A DNA stretch of 64,000 bases from Chrysaora quinquecirrha. Taxonomy: Eukaryota > Cnidaria > Scyphozoa > Semaeostomeae > Pelagiidae. This document shows positions 36,501-45,150 of the stretch, in pieces. Both the position numbers and the translations under genes were made by a program. The notes under the pieces are model-generated. The model saw only the letters and a list, made by a program, of their open reading frames with translations. It was not told where the DNA came from and ran no database searches. Within the stretch, counting starts at the first letter, position 1; each line of letters begins with the position of its first letter. The DNA is taken from the NCBI GenBank assembly GCA_014526335.1, contig JACTAT010000040.1, positions 3,951,582 through 4,015,581 of the forward strand, in the 5' to 3' direction.

Positions 36501-38994
36501 AAAAATTTTTTCCATAGTAATTGTGTGTGTTTTTTTTGTTTACAGGGATGGGATAATGTGTTTTATTTGCTGATAGCCGCTGATCTTATAGCAGCAGTTG
36601 TAAGTAAACATTTTTTATTTTTACAACAATTTCGAAGATTCTATAGTCTAAAGTACATACCATATAGTCTAAAGTACATTACCATATTCCATAGGCTCCC
36701 TCCCTTGAGTGAGTACCCCCTTTCAACTCCGCTGCCCATCAGTTTGGTCCCAGACACTCATTCATGGTGTATGTACAAGCTGATGATGGGAGTAATCAAG
36801 AAACACTTTTTCATCTACTCGGAATCGTTCGGCGTAAACCGGGTCAAAAGATGAAAGAAAACGTGAAAAGCGAAAAAATGAAGTATGAAATAACTTTAAA
36901 TTTTTTACTTGGATTGTTTAGGGAAGGGTTCTTTTTAGATGTACGATTCCTACTATTTGTTCTCTAGATTCAACAATAAGCTATTGTGTGTAAATGCAAT
37001 GTTCCTTTTTCAGTTACTTTCAAGACAAGTTTTCCACGAATGCATATTTTGTACCAGAGTAATGCAAACCAAACTGTGAGTATCTGCTTATTTCTCTGTA
37101 AAATCTATTGTGAATCTTTATTCGTAGATTGCATCAAAGCTCTATAGGCCCAGCGGGGGAATTTGGCCATAGTTAATTTGGGATGTTTTCTGTGTTGGAT
37201 TACTAGAGGATTTTTTTTAATGAAAACTGGACAAAGTTCCGTCATTGGGGTCGTCGCACACATGATATCCTCCCCCAGTCTCAGTTAAAAAATGTGTATC
37301 ATGCTCTTATAGAAAGTCACATGGGATAGGCCAACGTTGTTTGGGGGTAACCTTAGACTTATTACTTGAGTCCCAGTTATCGCTCACCAGACCGAGACTA
37401 ATACCAAACCGAGGTCGCTCAAACTGGGACTCATAATATTACGGCATTTTTTCTGGACTGGCCCGCGCCAAAAAGTTGGCACGCATCGAAACGAGGCTGG
37501 TTCATTGCATCCTCAAAGCAAAACACATGAGCCCTATTCGGCAGCCGTTTTAGTACTAAATCATGCAAAAAGTTTTGAACGAATATCAAAAAAGCTGGGT
37601 TGGTAAGAGCTTTCTGCAAAAAAATTAGTAACTTAAGTTTTAAGACACAGAAACATTGTTTTCGCGGCGTTTTAGACCCGGTAGATTTAGGCCATTACAA
37701 CCACTTACCGTTGACATCACTGAAACCATGGTAATATGAGAACGAGGCAGAAAACGTAAGTCCAGAAAGATAACCGTTCGATTATGAGTCGTAGTTTGAG
37801 CGTCCTAGCATGTATATCAATAGCGATAACTACTCAGGTAATCAGTCTAGGGTAGCCTCTCAAATTCTAGAATAGAATCCCTACAACGTCTTTAAGACAG
37901 AGCTATTGCCATAATAGATACGTCCAGGATAACTGGCCAATGGCAAAATAATTTCCTACGTGTCGAGCAACTTAGCGTTTGATTGAGCAACTATGGCATA
38001 TAAGATCATGAACAAACTTTGCCCTGAAAATCTCTGGAGGAAATTCCAACAGAGATGCGAACTCTCTAGGTACAACACGCGATTCTGCAGAGATCTCCAG
38101 ATCCCGAGATTTAATCTAGAATATGCCAAAAAAGGATTCTCTTATTCAGCCCTTAAGATCTGGAATGAAACCCCGATAAATATCAGGGAGCTTCCCACCT
38201 TGCGCCAATTTAAAAAACAAATGAGAACCAATTTGATGAGTTGAAAATCAACCAAAAACACGACCCCCTGGAAGAACAACATTTATTTATATATATATTT
38301 TTTATGTCTCTTGTTAATGAAACTAAGTAATTATGTAGCTAAGTAGTGAAACTAACTGTTGAAGGGGTATTGTGTATAAATATTTTAAAATGAAAAAAAT
38401 GAAAAACGATAAAGTGTACCCAATACTGGACAAAATGTCTTGATACTATAGCTTTCTTTATAAACCAATCTCTTTGTATCATACATATGTGCAATACACC
38501 TTTTCAACTCAGGGCCTCGTTTTCAAGAAAAATTAAAATTTTGTCACAGAAGCATTTCGACGTCAGATTCGAATTCAGCACCTTTGTTTTAGTGTTTGGG
38601 CAAATTTTTACGCCTCTAGTCCTTACGATGTTCATTTTATAGCGATTAAAAATTTGAAAAGTTATAAAGGATTTGACCGTGAAAAATGACTGAGGGTGTA
38701 AAATTTCTGCTCAATCTGAATCTGGGGTCAAAATTGTCGTACGAGCAAATTTTCGTAAATTTTGAAAACGAGGCTCTTAGTTGAAAAGGTGTATAACCAT
38801 ACCTTACACGTCTACCACACAATTGTACAAAACATCTTATTTTTTGTTTTCATATTAGTGAGACCCGAAAAGTGTCGGTTCCACGAACGCAAATTAACCA
38901 GGACTGTAACGAGAAAGAGCCTCTGATATCAAAACAAGGTGATCCTGAGATAGCTGAGATAGCTGGCTATGAGTCTGCTACTGACAGAGAATAG
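21531..38994 (+). CDS. SLC37-type sugar-phosphate/phosphate exchanger, 22 exons, two frame breaks in exon 13
   Basis: Major facilitator protein of the organophosphate:phosphate antiporter family; relatives exchange glucose 6-phosphate or glycerol 3-phosphate for phosphate in the ER membrane. Exons: 21531-21634, 22093-22174, 23396-23462, 25035-25116, 26770-26905, 27473-27493 (21 nt), 27684-27739, 28302-28394, 28915-28988, 29295-29332, 30259-30348, 30431-30493, 30940-31028, 32056-32130, 32601-32686, 32819-32867, 34823-34896, 35552-35630, 36160-36203, 36546-36599, 37014-37075, 38859-38994. Helix 1 is followed by a loop with sequons NCT and NNT. Family signatures include GNWFGEGRRGVVMGIWNSH and VNGPYALITTAVSA. 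The tail is hydrophilic, ending ATDRE. Exon 13 changes frame twice (near 30956 and 31007-31010); one more C and one more T restore the family sequence. Closest to SLC37A1/A2 by length and motifs; the paralogue is not certain. Confidence 0.93.
23670..23742 (+). repeat. tRNA-like sequence, probably a SINE head or tRNA relic
   Basis: TGGCGCACTGG fits an A box and GAGTTCGATCC fits a B box. The ends TACTGTG and CACGGTA can form a 7-bp acceptor stem (one G-U). The D and T arms pair poorly, so I do not call it a working tRNA gene. It lies in SLC37 intron 3. Confidence 0.5.
24410..24750. repeat. CAT/ATC-rich microsatellite
   Basis: Long run of degenerate CAT and GAT triplets organised in blocks of about 65 bp around CATGGTCATGATCATTGTGA. 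The six-frame translations are runs of His, Met/Ile or Val/Ile and are not genes. It lies in SLC37 intron 3. Confidence 0.9.
25118..25600. repeat. Degenerate tandem repeat around TTTGGACACCCTATGAC
   Basis: TGGACACCCT or a close variant occurs near 25125, 25168, 25296, 25393 and 25526, each followed by a run resembling TACTTAATGCTTAATGTTAC and CTCTTGC. Unit length is irregular, about 45-135 bp. It lies in SLC37 intron 4. Confidence 0.65.
26585..26756 (+). repeat. Dispersed GCCCGAAAATGTTT repeat next to SLC37 exon 5
   Basis: Contains the block order GGGCATAAATTCCGCC, TTTCTGACGTTCACTGTCAG, TGCCCGAAAATGTTTACA and TTTATCGCAATTTTGAAG. It ends only some 10-15 bases before the exon 5 acceptor, so the pyrimidine tract of that splice site is partly repeat-edge sequence. 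Another copy follows at 27265-27385. Confidence 0.6.
27265..27385 (+). repeat. Dispersed GCCCGAAAATGTTA repeat
   Basis: TCTGACGTTCATACTCTGAG, TGCCCGAAAATGTTACTG and TTTATCGCAATTTTGAAG repeat the order of the copy at 26585. It lies in SLC37 intron 5. Confidence 0.6.
29409..29684. mobile_element. CCAAACGATCAAACA-family MITE in SLC37 intron 10
   Basis: Ends TTAGGCCCTGG and CTGGGCCTAA are inverted, with GATCAAACATTGTTTG inside the left end and its complement inside the right. Middle parts such as TTTGTGACC-like and AAGCAAAA blocks also face each other. Non-coding. Confidence 0.75.
29939..30203. mobile_element. Second CCAAACGATCAAACA-family MITE in the same intron
   Basis: Ends TAAGGCCCTTGCC and GGCCAGGGCCCTA are inverted, again with GATCAAACA inside. 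It lies about 250 bp after the copy at 29409, in the same orientation class. Non-coding. Confidence 0.75.
30500..30900. repeat. TTTAT-rich low-complexity stretch
   Basis: SLC37 intron 12 is dominated by TTTATTTA and TTGTTTATT variants. It has no coding content. Confidence 0.7.
31128..31590. mobile_element. Diverged inverted-repeat element in SLC37 intron 13
   Basis: The left end has CTTTTCTAAAACGTCTGGG then TTTCTCTGGAAGATGGTTG; the right end has the complement-like AAGATGTCCACCGTCTTCC and CTTTGAAAAGG. The arms match for roughly 60 bp at moderate identity. Non-coding. Confidence 0.55.
33510..34065 (+). mobile_element. MITE with inverted CCCTAATCCTACC ends
   Basis: Left end TTAACCCTAATCCTACC and right end GGTAGGATTAGGGTTA are inverted repeats of at least 15 bp. 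Internal poly-C stretches border both ends. The body is shared in complement with 4145-4720. It lies in SLC37 intron 16. Confidence 0.8.
34371..34762. mobile_element. TIR element of the AAGNAAC family, C subfamily, copy 1
   Basis: Ends TACACTATTTTTTTTAATAAG and the complement TTATTAAAAAAAAGTGTA. All internal motifs read AAGCAAC or GTTGCTT, at least seven times. It ends about 60 bp before SLC37 exon 17. Confidence 0.8.
35646..36049. mobile_element. TIR element of the AAGNAAC family, G subfamily, copy 1
   Basis: Begins TACACGCTTTTTTTTATAAG and ends AAAAAAGCGTGTA. Internal motifs are AAGGAAC or GTTCCTT, with a few decayed to AAGAAC. It starts 15 bases after the SLC37 exon 18 donor, so transcripts of this gene carry it in intron 18. 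Confidence 0.85.
37960..38244 (+). pseudogene. C-terminal remnant of a LINE-type reverse transcriptase ORF
   Basis: The 83-residue frame from 37993 reads MAYKIMNKLCPENLW and later RDLQIPRFNLEYAKKGFSYS, ALKIWNETPINIRELPTL, ending near LMS. This resembles the tail of non-LTR retrotransposon polymerases, in which a short conserved domain follows the reverse transcriptase. No RT core or endonuclease remains, so it is a 5'-truncated copy. It lies in the last SLC37 intron in sense orientation. Assignment to a clade is not possible from this fragment. Confidence 0.75.
38494..38794. mobile_element. MITE with ATACACCTTTTCAACT ends
   Basis: The left end ATACACCTTTTCAACTCAGG followed by GCCTCGTTTTCAA is repeated in complement at the right end (TTGAAAACGAGGCTCTTAGT and TGAAAAGGTGTAT). 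It lies in the last SLC37 intron. Part of a related copy is seen at about 58560-58690 and possibly 3780-3920. Confidence 0.8.
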
Positions 38995-39138
38995 GTGATT
39001 CTTTTGCAACAATCAGGGTAATGTTATCTTCAAGATTCAATTGCTTTATCCTTCTATTCTTTCATTTTAAATTGTTTAATTTTATACGCGTGCATGCAAT
39101 TTGAAGGTCAGAGCTAGCTGTCAACCAAAATCTGAGTC

Positions 39139-39412
39139 TTAGACCCTGGCCAAACGATCAAACAATGTTTGTCAAACATGTGAGATTTGCGTGTGAAGCA
39201 CAATGTTTGATCGTTTGGCCACATCTCAAAACATTGCTGGTCCAACATTTTTTGCGTAATACAAGCATATAGAATATTTTTGAAGTTTTTCAAAACCATT
39301 ACTGAAGGAATTCTACTTGCCAAGCAATGTTTAGCGACGTGGTCAAACATTCGTTATAAAGCAAATTTAAAGTGTTGGACCAACCATGTTTGATCGTTTG
39401 GCCAGGGTCTTA
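39139..39412. mobile_element. CCAAACGATCAAACA-family MITE after the SLC37 stop codon
   Basis: Ends TTAGACCCTGGCCAAACGAT and TCGTTTGGCCAGGGTCTTAA are inverted repeats of more than 20 bp. It is the best-preserved copy in the window and would lie in the 3' untranslated region if the poly(A) signals near 39590 are used. Confidence 0.85.
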
Positions 39413-39586
39413 AGAACTGCTTGGTAAAGGGCTGCTATAATGAAGAGCTTTTATTCTCGCAGAGTGAATTTTTGCTACGGCTCGCAATTATTACAATCTT
39501 GTTTTGATCAATTGTTGTTTTAAATTCTAATTTGCTTGTTTCATCGATAATTTATAACTGTTTAATTGTAATAACTAGTCATGTAT

Positions 39587-39597
39587 AATAAAATAAA
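39587..39597 (+). promoter_or_regulatory. Candidate SLC37 polyadenylation signals
   Basis: Two overlapping AATAAA hexamers lie about 590 bp after the SLC37 stop codon in AT-rich DNA, before the 116-bp tandem array begins. Use is inferred from position only. Confidence 0.4.
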
Positions 39598-39759
39598 CTA
39601 ATATTTTTATATAGATTTAAAAATAGATAACATTTATAATTATTGACATCTTGGAATTTAAGGTTCAATTTTATCGTAGCCTTTTGAAATTTAATAGTGT
39701 GTTGCACGTCACAATCATGTCTGATATTGAATTTTAAGATTAATTTCTTCTCATCTTGG

Positions 39760-41620
39760 AAGACTGAGATATCAATTTCTTCTAACCTTGGAAGACTAAG
39801 ATCTCAAGTTCCAGTTGCCACTTCCTCACCATCTTCTTCTTCTACCCAATGCTCTTCTGCTCTTCTCAGCTTGGAAGACTGAAATATCGAACTTTTTAAC
39901 CTTGGAAGACTGGAATATGAATCTCTTCTAACCTTGGGAGACTGAGATCTCAAATTCAAATTGCCTCTTCCTCACCATCTTCGTCTTCTGCCTCTTCTTC
40001 ACCATTGTCATCTTCTTTCCCAATGCTCTTCTGCTCTTCTCAGCTTTGTAGACTGGGAAATCGATCTTTTTTTAATTTTGGAAGAATGATATCTCAAGTT
40101 CCCATTGCCTCTTCTTTACCATCGTCATCTTCTTCCCAATTGCTTCTCTGCTCTTCTCAGCTTTGTATACTGGGAAATCGATCTTTTTTTAAATTTGGAC
40201 GACTGATATCTCAAGTTCCCATTGCCTCTTCTTTACCATCGTCATCTTCTTCCTCAATGCTCTTCTGCTCTTCTCAGCTTTGTAGACTGAGAAATCGATC
40301 TTTTTTTTTTTAATTTGGACGACTGATATCTCAATTTCCCATTGCCTCTTCTTTACCATCGTCATCTTCGTCCCCAATACTCTTCTGCTCTTCTCAGCTT
40401 TGTAGACTGAGAAATCGATCTTTTTTTAAATTTGGACGACTGATATCTCAATTTCCCATTGCCTCTTCTTTACCATCGTCATCTTCGTCCCCAATACTCT
40501 TCTGCTCTTCTCAGCTTTGTAGACTGGGAAATCGATCTTTTTTTAAATTTGGACGACTGAGATATCAAGTTCCGATTGCCTCTTCTTTACCATCCTCGTC
40601 TTCTTCCCCGATGCTCTTCTGCTCTTCTCAGCATTGAAGACTGAGTTATGAATCTTTTCCAACCTTGGAAGACTGAGATATCAAGTTCCCATTGCCTCTT
40701 CTTTACCATCGTCATCTTCTTCCCCAATGCTCTTCTGCTCCTCTCAGCATTGAAGACTGAGATATGAATCTTTTCCAACCTTGGAAGACTGAGATCTCAA
40801 GTTCCCATTGCCTCTTCTTTACCATCGTCATCTTCTTCCCCAATGCTCTTCTGCTCTTCTCAGCTTTGTAGACTGAGAAATCAATTTTTTTAACCAGGGA
40901 AGACTGAGATATCAAGTTCCGATTGCTTCTTCTTTACCATCCTCGTCTTCTTCCCCAATTGCTCTTCTGCTCTTCTCAGCATTAAAGACTAAGATATGAA
41001 TCTTTTCCAACCTTGGAAGACTGATATCTCAAGTTCCGATTGCCTCTTCTTTACTATCCTCGTCTTCTTCCCCAATGCTCTTCTGCTCTTCTCAGCATTG
41101 AAGACTGAGATATGAATCTTTTCCAACCTTGGAAGACTGAGATATCAAGTTCCGATTGCCTCTTCTTTACCATCCTCGTCTTCTTCCCCAATGCTCTTCT
41201 GCTCTTCTCAGCATTAAAGACTAAGATATGAATCTTTTTCAACCTTGGAAGACTGAGATCTCAAGTTCCGATTGCCTCTTCTTTACCATCCTCGTCTTCT
41301 TCCCCAATGCTCTTCTGCTCTTCTCAGCATTGAAGACTGAGATATGAATCTTTTCCAACCTTGGAAGACTGAGATCTCAAGTTCCGATTGCCTCTTCTTT
41401 ACCATCCTCGTCTTCTTCCCCAATGCTCTTCTGCTCTTCTCAGCATTGAAGACTGAGATATGAATCTTTTCCAACCTTGGAAGACTGAGATCTCAAGTTC
41501 CGATTGCCTCTTCCTGAACAACGTTGTCTTTTGCCTCAATGCTCTTCTGCTCTTCCCAGCTTGGAAGAACGGGATATCAGTCTCTTTCTTCATACCTTTG
41601 TCTTCTGCCCCGGTCGATAC
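39760..41620. repeat. Tandem array of about 116-bp units with paired GAAGACTGAGAT boxes
   Basis: Around 15 units; between 40,600 and 41,500 they are nearly identical. Each unit has two boxes, TTGGAAGACTGAGATCTCAA and TTGAAGACTGAGATATGAA, separated by a C/T-rich block containing CCTCGTCTTCTTCCCCAATG and CTCTTCTGCTCTTCTCAGC. Units near 40,070-40,560 have a poly-T insert. Minus-strand open frames of 60-75 codons (KKRQSELEISVFQGWKRF and similar) arise because the frame shifts each unit and reaches a stop every third unit. A possible coding use in short exons is discussed under findings. Confidence 0.9.
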
Positions 41621-42089
41621 CATTGGTCTTTGAGACGACTTAAGGCCAGTATTTGTTCGCGTCGACTATTGTTGTTTGAAAAATGGCACATTCGTCGCTT
41701 TTTATATGGAAGTTACCACGGGGTATACGATTTGATATTAGAAGACAGAAAAAGAAACTCATTTGATCGTAAGCTTATTCTCATGATAAGATCATACATA
41801 ATAAATGAATATCACGCATAAAACAGTTAGTTGAGATCTTGCTTCAGTCCTTTACCATCGTCTTCTCCTGCCCCAACGGACACCCCAGTTTGCGCATCGA
41901 CGACGACAGCTTAGGCCGCAAGGGGAACAAAACCCGGGAGACGGTCCGGCATCTGTTGGGAAAGAGAAATTGCATTATTCGATTTCATTAACGATTCGTG
42001 ATTTTTTATATACCGTATTATCATGAAGAAAGCCTCAATTTTTTCAACACCCCTTCCAAATTTTGAATTATGTAATAACACTCTTCCTA

Positions 42090-42225
42090 TAGACTTATTA
42101 CATTCGTCGTAGTCTACGCTCCACGCTCCACCACCCCGCGCCAACTACTCTGAGGAAACAGCAATTGTGTTGTTGTAGTTGTTAGCAGCTGTTTCCGAAA
42201 GAGTGGGAGGAATGTAATAAGTCTA
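42090..42225. mobile_element. Small MITE with 16-bp perfect terminal repeats
   Basis: TAGACTTATTACATTC at the left and GAATGTAATAAGTCTA at the right are exact complements; the whole element is only 136 bp. Fragments of the family occur at 13249 and near 45950. Confidence 0.85.
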
Positions 42226-42229
42226 CTGT

Positions 42230-42440
42230 TCCCACCCGCAACCTGTTGTTCCCTGGTCCTTATCCAAGTTCCTGTTTTAGGGTCCCAAGAAAGGTCCTGT
42301 TCCTCAGCCCTGTTCCATGATCCTGTTCTCAGTTTTCCCTCTGAAGGTCCTGTTCCTTGATCCAAGTTCAAGGTCCAGTTTCCCATTCTTTATCCAGGAT
42401 CCAAATTCCAGGTTCTCGGCCCTGTTCTACGGTCCTGAAA
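42230..42440. repeat. Short degenerate repeats of GGTCCTGTTCC
   Basis: About ten imperfect copies of a 15-25 bp motif such as GGTCCTGTTCCTCAGCCCTG and CCAAGTTCC line up here. Non-coding as far as can be seen. Confidence 0.6.
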
Positions 42441-42470
42441 GCTCTACAGTACATCTAAGACCCCATCTCC

Positions 42471-42712
42471 TGTTCACACGGTATCGGATTCAATTTTAAG
42501 CTGTGTTCACATGGCCCCACTCCCTTTCACATCACGTCGTAGCGCCACTGCATAGCAATCAGAGGTGTTAAAAACTTCTTTTGTACTGAGCTCTTGCTAT
42601 CTATTCAAAACAGAAGTGTTGGAACAATGGAATATCGGATTCGTGTGTTCAAACGAGCCCCAACGCGATCGGATACGAAAAGTAATGAATCCGGTATCGT
42701 GTGAACGGGGCC
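42471..42712. mobile_element. MITE with GTTCACACGGTATCGGATTC ends
   Basis: The left end GTTCACACGGTATCGGATTC is matched by GAATCCGGTATCGTGTGAAC at the right. Subterminal sequence about 'cgtgtgttcaaacgagcccc' suggests further pairing. It lies directly downstream of the acidic exon of the minus-strand gene. Confidence 0.7.
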
Positions 42713-42736
42713 TGAAAATTTATCATTGAAACCCAC

Positions 42737-43270
42737 CTTGACTTTCAATGTCCTCCTCATCCTGAGTTGCTTCAAAATTACTTTCTGTCTCATCTTTATC
42801 TTCTTCATCATTCGCATCTTAAATCAGAATTTCTGGCATTTAATAACACTAATTTTTTATAGGAAATTTTGTTCCAAAAAATAGAGTAAGGTTTTTTTAG
42901 GTTTTTGAGATGCATTTAAAACTTTTATAGGATTTTGTGAATTAACGCCTCTCTAATAGGGGATCAGATAAAATCCAATCCTCCCTATCAGTCTGCTTGA
43001 CTATCAGTCGGAAACATAATCCTACAAAACTCCAGGAAACAAACGGATTTTCTTGAGGGAAGAGGGGGAAATGTAGCCCCCTAAACGACCCCAATAATCT
43101 GAAAAAATTACGCCTTGTTCCCCTAAAATCGGTAAAGTCATATAATATCTTCGATAGCATAGTCATATAATAACGATCAAAGAAGTCTTAAAAGAGGGGG
43201 AAAAATAAAACTTACTGCAAAATACCAATGCAAGCCCAAGAACAAGAACCAAAAGCAACGTTGTCTTCAT
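42737..43270 (-). CDS. Small secreted-protein gene: signal peptide exon and acidic exon (3' end not found)
   Basis: Exon 1 (43270-43216) starts MKTTLLLVLVLGLALVFC, a clear signal peptide, and ends one base into a codon at a GTAAGT donor. Exon 2 (42817-42737) joins in phase to give NANDEEDKDETESNFEATQD then EEDIESQ, and ends one base into a codon at CAAG|GTGGGT. Both junctions are phase 1, usual for secreted modular proteins. The product would enter the secretory pathway with an acidic segment next to the signal peptide, as in many peptide precursors and in acidic matrix proteins; I cannot tell which. No homologue is recognised. Further exons should lie below 42737, where the 116-bp array begins at about 41620. 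Confidence 0.6.
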
Positions 43271-43439
43271 TTTCATTCAGATCAGCCCTGCGGTAAAAAA
43301 AGTTCTGATTTGTACACAAGGACACTTATTTTGCAAAATAACTTTTGTCCATAAACTATTGTAAGATTTCTAAAGTCTGGGCTATTTTATCATAGTAAAA
43401 GGTTTTTACAGTTTCTTACAGTCAGACAGTCTTATCTAT

Positions 43440-43545
43440 ATATAAACCGTACATATATATAAATCTATATATAAATATACATAGATTATCTGTATATATA
43501 TATATATATATACATCTTATCTATATATAAATCTATATATAAACC
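43440..43545. repeat. TATATAAA/CCGTACATA AT-rich repeat
   Basis: Alternating TA dinucleotides with repeated TCTATATATAAA and AAACCGTAC blocks, upstream of the signal-peptide exon. Confidence 0.8.
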
Positions 43546-43594
43546 GTACCCCTAAGCCTGTAACATGAAATAAATGGCTTGAAGCCCAAATAAT

Positions 43595-43690
43595 CGACGA
43601 TTCCATTGAGCTCTTTAGCCCAGTGGAAACATCGTTGGTTCTCTCATCATGCAGGAGTACATGTTTGAACCCCATCTTTTGTGGTATGCC
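43595..43690 (+). repeat. Single copy of the tRNA-like repeat arm
   Basis: TTGAGCTCTTTAGCCCAGTGG, CATCGTTGGTTCTCTCATCA and GTTTGAACCCC match the right arm of the foldback element at 9749-10132, with both promoter boxes decayed. It ends in GTGGTATGCC like that element. Confidence 0.6.
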
Positions 43691-44170
43691 TCTCGGGAAA
43701 AACTCTCCCACATAATCGCGTATTTTGAGAGGACAAATAAAAGACCAGTGCAAGACCAGAAAAAGTTCCTTAAGTTTCAGGGCAATCAGTACTAGAGTTT
43801 CTTTTTATCATTCAAGGGTCGGTTTCTTATAAAAATGCACGTAATGCAACAAAACATACGTACCTAAACCCAAAAAGTGACGAAGCCAAATGTTTGCAAT
43901 GCACATGCACAATCAATCTCAATTCTTCAGCTTATAAAATTGTTATGATATGCTATGTTTTTTCCGCTGGGTCTTTAGTGTCCTATTCTTTTGGCGGAAG
44001 AATTCATTCACTTTGATTTGCATAATTTCAAAACGAAACGATCTGATTGGATGCTGTTGTATTCAAAATAACTACTAACAATTGTTTTCCGTTGAGCGGA
44101 AGAATTTCTCAAGACCTGCCAATATTGGTATTTATTTCTGTAAAGTATTTCAGTGACCCTCCCACAGGTA

Positions 44171-44299
44171 GACTTGTCTCCAGTCTATTTCTCAATATCC
44201 TTCTCCAAAGGTCCACCATTCCGTGGAAATCTCTTGTGTTTCCACGGAATGGTGGACCTTTGGAGAAGGGCATTGAGAAATAGACCTGGGGCAAGTCAA
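44171..44299. repeat. Long near-perfect hairpin
   Basis: Two arms of about 59 bp face each other with a loop of roughly 9-10 bases. The left arm includes CCTTCTCCAAAGGTCCACCA then TTCCGTGGAAA, and the right its complement TTTCCACGGAATGGTGGACC. Only a few mismatches occur. No terminal repeat or duplication marks it clearly as a transposon. Confidence 0.8.
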
Positions 44300-44379
44300 T
44301 CCCACAGGCCGCAGGAATGCGTCGAACAATCATTCGTCTCCCCCACCCCTTTGAAAGGACAGCATAAATGCGCCTTTTC

Positions 44380-45150
44380 TTCCTGTCTTGGAAGACTGAT
44401 ATCTCAGTCTTCATTCATCTTGCATTTTTTTTCTTCTTAGCTGCGTATCTTTGAAAGAAAAGGATACATTGTTAGTTCTTCATGCCTTGGAAGACTGTGC
44501 TCTCAGTCTCTTCCTACTTTTCTGTCTTCTTAACTTTCCATCTTTGGAAGAATGAAATATTTATGTTTGATTTAGGAAGACTTGAGATTGAGATGTCAGT
44601 GTCAGTCTCTATTCTTCCTACTTTCCTATATTTGTAACTTTCCATCTTTGGAAGACTGAGAAATTTTGCGTTTTGCTTTCTTTGGAAGGCTGAGACATCA
44701 GTCTCTTTTCTTCCTACATTTATATGTTTAACTTTCCATCTTTGGAAGAATGAGATCTCTTTACTGGCATCATTACTCTTTTTCTGTTCTGGAAGACTGA
44801 AATCCCAGTCTCTTTTTCTTGCACTTTTCTATCTTCCTAAATGTGTATAATTGGAAGACTTCAATCCATTAGGTCTGTTATTCTCTTCCGAGTTACTTTT
44901 CTGTCTTCTTAGGTATCTTTGGAAGAATATATTAATGTTCTTTCCTCTTGCCTTGGAAGACTAAGATCCCAGCAATCGCAATCTTTCATGAATCCTGAGA
45001 ACTCAATCTCCTTTCTCATAGGAAGAATGCGACCATTATCTCATTTTTCTACAGAATTTTTCTCTGTTCTCCTCTTGAAAAATGATCTAAATTTGTTCCT
45101 TTTCGGAAGACTAAGACAACAATTCTCATTATTTGACCCTGACAGTCGAA
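44380..45150. repeat. Diverged GGAAGACTGAGAT repeats
   Basis: About nine copies of TTGGAAGACTGAGATNTCAG or variants at irregular spacing of 70-110 bp, related to the array at 39760-41620. Several copies add the complement, as in GACTGATATCTCAGTC, so they form short hairpins. This looks like an older, decayed relative of the array. Confidence 0.7.

Noticed and set aside
39760..41620. Minus-strand frames with dibasic sites (KKRQSELEISVFQGWKRF) suggesting a neuropeptide precursor
   Set aside because: The 116-bp unit is not a multiple of three, so the peptide does not recur in one frame and a stop appears every third unit; not supported as a continuous ORF.
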